64,000 nt of DNA, from contig CANQDE010000001.1 in the NCBI GenBank assembly GCA_947591475.1, positions 310,001 through 374,000 of the forward strand. Direction: 5' to 3'. The stretch comes from an uncultured Alistipes sp. (GTDB lineage Bacteria; Bacteroidota; Bacteroidia; Bacteroidales; Rikenellaceae). Positions 60,286-64,000 of the stretch are shown here, in pieces. The notes beneath the pieces were generated by a model that was given only the letters and a program-made list of their open reading frames with translations, was not told where the DNA came from and ran no database searches. How positions within the stretch are numbered: the first letter of the stretch is position 1; every line of letters begins with the position of its first letter. Made by a program: the position numbers and the translations under genes.

Positions 60286-61511
60286 AGTCCGATGATTTTG
60301 TTGCGGATCAACATCGCCACGCCCCAGGCATTGGCATTTTCCGACATCTTCGAAACGCGGAATTTCGTATCCTTGTAAACGAGATTCAGCGAATATTTGT
60401 TGGTCGCCGATTTCAGCGGGAGCATCAGGTAGTCGCCCGCCGCGGCCAAGTTGCCGCCGACGATGACCGTCTCCGGATTGAATGTATTGATGAGGAAGGC
60501 GACCGCCTTGCCGACCTTCTCGCCGGCTTCTTCGATCAATTCGATGGACAAGTTGTCGTCGTTTTTCGCCGCGGCGATGATTTCATCGATATGGATGGGC
60601 TTCTTCTGTTCGTATTGTTCGCGCAGAATGGTGTTGACCCCCTTTTCGATCAGATGCCGCATCTTTTCCTCGATGGCGATACCCGAAACTTCGGTCTCCA
60701 AACAGCCCTTCTTGCCGCATGAACAGATGATTTCGTTGTCGAAGAACGGAATATGGCCGAACTCGCCGGCGAAACCGCTTTTGCCGTAGTAGAGTTGTCC
60801 GTCGACGATGATTCCGATGGCTACGCCCCGACCCATGTGCAGGTAGAGCACGTTGCTTTCGTCTTTCGATTTGCCGCAGGTGTATTCGGCATAGCAGCGG
60901 GCGCGGGTGTCGTTTTCGAGCAGCACGCGGATGCCGACCCGTTCTTCGAGGATGTCGCGCAGCGACTGTTCGCTCGACGTGAAATATTTGTAGCTGCGGC
61001 CCGTGTCCGGATTGACGCGGCCCGTCATGCAGACGCCCAAGCCGAGGATCTTGCCGCGGTCGATGCCGCAGTTCGCGATGAACCGTTCGATATTCGTGCA
61101 GATATGCTCCATGCACTGCGGTCGGTCGAGCAGTTCGAACGTGTTGTCGGTCTCCTCCTTGATGATGTTGTTTTGCAGGTCGGTGATCAGAAAGGTCATG
61201 TTGTCGCGGCCGACGTTCACGCCCGCGAAATAGATCGCCGAATTGGCCAGTCCGAAAATGTTGGGGCGGCGTCCGCCCGGCGTTTCCACTTTTCCCAAAT
61301 CGCACACGATGTTCTCCTCCACCAATTCCTGTACTAATTTGGTGATGGTCGGTACGCTGATATGCAGCTCTTTGGTCAGTTCCGAAAGGGTGCATTCGCC
61401 GTTGACGGCCATGTGCGCGATGATGTTGCGTTTGATGATGTTGTTTTTATGGGAAATTCCCTTCAAGGCATCCTCTTCGTGTTTATTGAAAAACTCGGTC
61501 AGTGAGGTCAT
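60282..61511 (-). CDS. ROK-family transcriptional regulator
   Basis: The 409-residue protein has an N-terminal winged HTH (about 38-72, LSELTKELHISVPTITKLVQEL) and a ROK sugar-kinase-like domain with GRDNMTFLITDL, the GFAGEFGHIP block and the zinc site CSCGKKGCLE. It resembles NagC/Mlc/XylR repressors that respond to a sugar. The start at 61511 avoids a TTT-rich upstream extension. The target is unknown. Confidence 0.9.
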   Translation of the reverse strand: MTSLTEFFNKHEEDALKGISHKNNIIKRNIIAHMAVNGECTLSELTKELHISVPTITKLVQELVEENIVCDLGKVETPGGRRPNIFGLANSAIYFAGVNVGRDNMTFLITDLQNNIIKEETDNTFELLDRPQCMEHICTNIERFIANCGIDRGKILGLGVCMTGRVNPDTGRSYKYFTSSEQSLRDILEERVGIRVLLENDTRARCYAEYTCGKSKDESNVLYLHMGRGVAIGIIVDGQLYYGKSGFAGEFGHIPFFDNEIICSCGKKGCLETEVSGIAIEEKMRHLIEKGVNTILREQYEQKKPIHIDEIIAAAKNDDNLSIELIEEAGEKVGKAVAFLINTFNPETVIVGGNLAAAGDYLMLPLKSATNKYSLNLVYKDTKFRVSKMSENANAWGVAMLIRNKIIGL

Positions 61512-61622
61512 CTTTCGATTCGCATTTTTTAATTTACCGCGCAAAATTAATAAATATATTTAATAAATGCAACTCCTGCCGTCGAAATTTTTGGTTCGGA
61601 CGCCTTGTTTCGAAAGAGACGA

Positions 61623-61656
61623 AACGGGCCGCATCCTGCGCGAGGTGCGGCCCGTT
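61623..61656. terminator. Terminator hairpin after fabD
   Basis: AACGGGCCGCA and TGCGGCCCGTT arms (11 bp, 12-nt loop) lie just downstream of the fabD stop on the minus strand; the T-run is weak. Confidence 0.6.
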
Positions 61657-61679
61657 CGAACGAACGAATGCGATGCGGT

Positions 61680-62561
61680 TTACAAGGTCGATTTCGATTC
61701 GACGTTGGCTTCGGCATCCACTTTCTTAATCAATCCCTGAAGCACATTGCCCGGGCCGAGTTCGGTGAATTCCGTAATGCCGTCGGCGAGCATGTTGCGC
61801 ACGATGTAAGTCCAGCGTACCGGAGCCGTCAACTGGGCAATCAGATTCGCCTTGATTTTCGCCGGATCGGTATAGGGCTTTGCATCCACATTCTGGTAGA
61901 TGGGACAGGTCGGGGCCTGGAACGGTGCATCGTTGATGGCTTTTTCCAACTCCTGTTTGGCCGGTTCCATCAGCGGCGAGTGGAACGCACCGCCGACCGG
62001 CAGGCGCAATGCACGGCGGGCACCGGCGGCTTTGGCCTTTTCGCAAGCGGCCTCGACGGCCTCGACGGCGCCCGAAATCACGAGCTGTCCCGGGCAGTTG
62101 TAGTTGGCTGCGACGACGACGCCTTCGGTCGATGCGCAAATATCCTCGACCGTCTTGTCGTCCAGACCGAGAATGGCCGCCATCGTTCCGGGCTGTGCTT
62201 CGCAGGCGGCTTGCATGGCTTGGGCACGTTTCGATACGAGTTTCAGACCGTCCTCGAACGAGAGAGCACCAGCAACGACCAATGCCGAAAATTCACCCAA
62301 CGAGTGTCCGGCGACGGCATCGGGCTTTACGCCGAGCGCTTTGGCCATGATGACCGAGTGGAGAAATACGGCGGGTTGCGTAACTTTGGTCTGTTTCAGT
62401 TCGTCGGGCGAGCCGGCGAACATGATGTCCGTGATGCGGAATCCGAGAATCTCGTTCGCCTGCTCGAAAAGCTCTTTGGCGGCAGGTACGTGGTCGTAGA
62501 GGTCTTTGCCCATCCCGACGGACTGAGCACCCTGACCCGGGAAAACGTATGCGTGTTTCAT
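61680..62561 (-). CDS. fabD: Malonyl-CoA:ACP transacylase FabD
   Basis: The 293-residue protein has FPGQGAQSVGMG at the start, GHSLGEFSAL with the nucleophile S87, and GGAFHSPLM with the catalytic His. It loads malonyl onto ACP for fatty acid synthesis. The ATG at 62561 starts right at the family N-terminus. Its promoter overlaps the divergent riboswitch promoter. Confidence 0.96.
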   Translation of the reverse strand: MKHAYVFPGQGAQSVGMGKDLYDHVPAAKELFEQANEILGFRITDIMFAGSPDELKQTKVTQPAVFLHSVIMAKALGVKPDAVAGHSLGEFSALVVAGALSFEDGLKLVSKRAQAMQAACEAQPGTMAAILGLDDKTVEDICASTEGVVVAANYNCPGQLVISGAVEAVEAACEKAKAAGARRALRLPVGGAFHSPLMEPAKQELEKAINDAPFQAPTCPIYQNVDAKPYTDPAKIKANLIAQLTAPVRWTYIVRNMLADGITEFTELGPGNVLQGLIKKVDAEANVESKSTL

Positions 62562-62589
62562 CTTCGATTGCAATTTTTTTGGGTTTGCG

Positions 62590-62621
62590 TTGCAAAGATA
62601 CGAATTTATTTCTTAACTTTG
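62590..62621 (+). promoter_or_regulatory. Promoter of the cobalamin riboswitch RNA
   Basis: TTG at 62590-62592, a 21-nt spacer and TAACTTTG at 62614-62621 fit the Bacteroidetes promoter. A 10-bp palindrome CATTGCAATG (62622-62631) sits at the predicted start site. Confidence 0.6.
62593..62600 (-). promoter_or_regulatory. -7 box of fabD
   Basis: TATCTTTG on the minus strand, 31 nt before the ATG. It lies inside the spacer of the divergent promoter. Confidence 0.6.
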
Positions 62622-62635
62622 CATTGCAATGGTTC

Positions 62636-62796
62636 GCAAAGGACGTCCGCGTCCGGCGCGATTGAATGGGAATGCCGTGTGAATCGGCAGCAGTTCCCGC
62701 TGCTGTAAGTCCCTGTATGTTCCGCAACAGTTTCTGAGCCACTGGTTTATGACCGGGAAGGCGTTGCGGACGGGACAAGCCAGAAGACCTGCCTTG
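62636..62796 (+). ncRNA. Cobalamin riboswitch (B12 aptamer), orphan
   Basis: The conserved aptamer blocks appear in order: GGGAA..GCCG-TGTGAAT-CGGC, CAGTTCCCGCTGCTGTAAG, GAGCCACTGG, GACCGGGAAGGCG and AAGCCAGAAGACCTGCC, the B12 box. Supporting pairing: CGTCCGC (62644-62650) with GCGGACG (62766-62772), and a closing AAGG/CCTT helix. It has its own promoter ~15 nt upstream. What follows is unusual: a terminator, no recognisable gene on the same strand, then a second terminator and a convergent gene. Confidence 0.92.
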
Positions 62797-62798
62797 CA

Positions 62799-62827
62799 TC
62801 TTCCAATTCCGGAAGAATCTTTTTTTT
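62799..62827 (+). terminator. Expression-platform terminator of the riboswitch
   Basis: TCTTCC/GGAAGA stem with a 6-nt loop, 3 nt, then T8, placed 2 nt after the aptamer's B12 box. This suggests transcription-level control. Confidence 0.75.
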
Positions 62828-62905
62828 CGAGGCCTCTGCGGAGAACGGAGCATCGGTCGAGTTTTTCAGCCGTATCGTCTGAAGAAGATCATCCGTATAG
62901 GGCAA

Positions 62906-62986
62906 ATGTCCCTGCCGCCGAAGAACGATTCGATTCCGGAAAGGAACCTACCTTTTGCAGAATCATTCGGGCTGTCGGTGCCATAA
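62906..62986 (+). CDS. Candidate 26-residue peptide downstream of riboswitch
   Basis: This is the only ATG-initiated frame on the plus strand between the riboswitch terminator and the next terminator. It gives a Pro-rich peptide beginning MSLPPKNDS and ending FGLSVP, with AGGG 4-7 nt before the ATG. The same frame is open without ATG back to 62753, so it may also be a remnant of a longer gene. Coding status is unproven. Confidence 0.25.
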   Translation: MSLPPKNDSIPERNLPFAESFGLSVP

Positions 62987-63010
62987 GAGATTAGTTGTAT
63001 ACAGTCCGAA

Positions 63011-63048
63011 AAAAGCCCCCGAAAACCTGCCTGTTTTCGAGGGCTTTT
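63011..63048. terminator. Bidirectional terminator after riboswitch transcript
   Basis: GCCCCCGAAAAC/GTTTTCGAGGGC arms with a 6-nt loop, flanked by A6 and T4. It separates the riboswitch RNA from the convergent nucleotidyltransferase-like gene. Confidence 0.8.
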
Positions 63049-63113
63049 ATTAATTGGTTGTGGTTCTAATCCCGCTTTGCTAACGGGTTGCCGTTCTATT
63101 AAAACAATACCGA

Positions 63114-63701
63114 TTAGGGCATCCATTCGACGATGCCATCGGCCGGATGCGTCGCCCGCCACGCTTCGAACTCCTCCCAAGTGCGTATGCCGTCCCGTAT
63201 GACCGCTTGATAATACTCGATTCCCATGATTTTCAGCTCGTCGGGCGTTTCGAATTTCAGCCGCAGAATGGCTTCGCGCCGTTCGTCGGTCAACGCTGCG
63301 GCGATGCGGTCGGCCACCTGCTCGAAATAACCGTCGTATCGCGATCCGCACAGAATGTGGATCAGGTCGATTTGCCACAATTCGTTTTCTTCGTCCCGAT
63401 ACCATGCGTGCCATTCGACGCAGGCTTCGTCGGTGTCGAGCGAATTGCCGAATGCGACCCGCTCGATACCCGGGCAGGAGGCAAGCCGCCCCATGACTTC
63501 GAAATCCGACCGGATGTCGATGCGGTCGGAATAGATATGGAAGTCCAGATCCCGATGCTTGGCCAACAGCCCCATGCGCAGGGAACCGACCTGCCGGACT
63601 TCGGCGCCGATGCTTTGCCAAAGCCGTTGCAACCCGAGTGCGGCGATGATTTGATGGGCACGGCGGGTGTTTTCCGCCGCGCGTTCTGCGTATGCGCTCA
63701 T
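63114..63701 (-). CDS. Nucleotidyltransferase-fold protein linked to speA
   Basis: The 195-residue protein has a GSLRMGLLAKHRDLDFH segment, the G-S-x10-D-x-D pattern of the DNA polymerase beta-type nucleotidyltransferase fold. A later IDLIHI strand may supply the third acidic residue. It has no signal or TM segment. It starts 4 nt after the speA stop, so it is translated from the speA operon. I cannot name the substrate. Confidence 0.7.
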   Translation of the reverse strand: MSAYAERAAENTRRAHQIIAALGLQRLWQSIGAEVRQVGSLRMGLLAKHRDLDFHIYSDRIDIRSDFEVMGRLASCPGIERVAFGNSLDTDEACVEWHAWYRDEENELWQIDLIHILCGSRYDGYFEQVADRIAAALTDERREAILRLKFETPDELKIMGIEYYQAVIRDGIRTWEEFEAWRATHPADGIVEWMP

Positions 63702-63705
63702 CGGA

Positions 63706-64000
63706 TCAATAGCCTAAAATGCGCAGCATCGACCGATAGGACTGCTCCTTGGCGAACAGGCGCGTATAATACTCGTTGTCCGACTTGTCGCGGTCGATGA
63801 CGATGTGCTTCGGGGCCGGAATCAGGCAGTGCTGGATGCCGCCGAACCCGCCGATCGATTCCTGATAGGCGCCCGTGTGGAACAAGCCGATGTATTGCGT
63901 GTTGCCTTTTTCGAGTTTGGGCAGGAAGATGGCGTTGGTGTGGCACTCCGCATTGTAGAAATCCTCGCTGTCGCACGTGAGCCCTCCGAGGAACACCCGT
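63706..64000 (-). CDS. speA: Biosynthetic arginine decarboxylase, C-terminal part
   Basis: About 98 C-terminal residues are visible; the gene continues past the right edge. LGGLTCDSEDF matches the conserved G-P/G-x-CDSxD active-site segment of fold-type III PLP decarboxylases of the SpeA class, followed by the FHTGAYQES strand and IQHCLIPAPKH typical of Bacteroidetes arginine decarboxylase. It makes agmatine for polyamine synthesis. Confidence 0.85.
   Translation of the reverse strand, partial: RVFLGGLTCDSEDFYNAECHTNAIFLPKLEKGNTQYIGLFHTGAYQESIGGFGGIQHCLIPAPKHIVIDRDKSDNEYYTRLFAKEQSYRSMLRILGY

Noticed and set aside
62749..62994. 81-codon plus-strand frame starting in the riboswitch
   Set aside because: Its ATG lies inside the conserved aptamer (GACCGGGAAGG) and the product is Arg/Pro-rich with no domain signal; the overlap with a structured RNA makes it a shadow.

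Overview
The window reads as chromosome from a Bacteroidales bacterium with fairly high G+C, most like Alistipes (Rikenellaceae); the genus is my inference. The support is: Bacteroidetes-type promoters (TAnnTTTG -7 boxes) before many genes, weak Shine-Dalgarno signals, fused FeoA-FeoB, fused corrin-ring enzymes, a DUF4988 lipoprotein, a Bacteroidetes integrase with an Arm-binding N-terminus, and a small Hc1-like basic protein. No rRNA, tRNA or CRISPR array was seen.

Layout. 1-4.3 kb is a lower-G+C accessory island on the minus strand. A broken tyrosine recombinase is fused in frame to the tail of a subtilase gene, followed by a four-TM protein and a large P-loop NTPase that runs off the left edge. 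4.6-13.9 kb is core: acyl-ACP thioesterase, bacterioferritin, ffh, era, a TPR protein, an MFS transporter, a glycosyltransferase and a YbaK deacylase. 14-17.8 kb holds an M16 peptidase behind an XRE/DUF2975 pair. 18.1-27.5 kb is a corrinoid block: four overlapping genes carry eight corrin-ring activities (CobJ-CbiC, CbiE-CbiT, CbiG-CbiF, CbiJ-CbiD), convergent with an ABC importer (ATPase, permease, binding lipoprotein). 27.6-33.7 kb has a DUF2089/membrane pair, purT, a HAD hydrolase, an aminotransferase and an AspT-type transporter. 33.8-36.6 kb is ferrous iron uptake (FeoAB plus a Cys-rich partner). 36.8-42.5 kb is an RND tripartite efflux operon. 42.9-48.6 kb has an Hc1-like protein, dnaG, smpB, tsaB, a helical protein and rmuC. 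48.8-55 kb holds two surface lipoproteins around rpe and an ABC-F gene. 55.4-62.6 kb has rlmB, DUF4153, a YgjP-like protease, galK, a ROK regulator with GNAT, and fabD. The right edge holds a nucleotidyltransferase-like gene and the C-terminus of arginine decarboxylase speA.

The most unusual items: (i) a complete cobalamin riboswitch at 62.64-62.80 kb with its own promoter and terminators but no recognisable downstream gene, while the corrinoid genes in the window show no riboswitch; (ii) the integrase-subtilase chimera heading a possible conflict/defence operon; (iii) a ~200-nt nested inverted repeat at 55.06-55.26 kb; (iv) a dispersed G+C-rich intergenic repeat, two copies of which form an inverted pair around hc1-dnaG; (v) several genes whose -7 box lies only 5-6 nt before the ATG, which predicts leaderless mRNAs.
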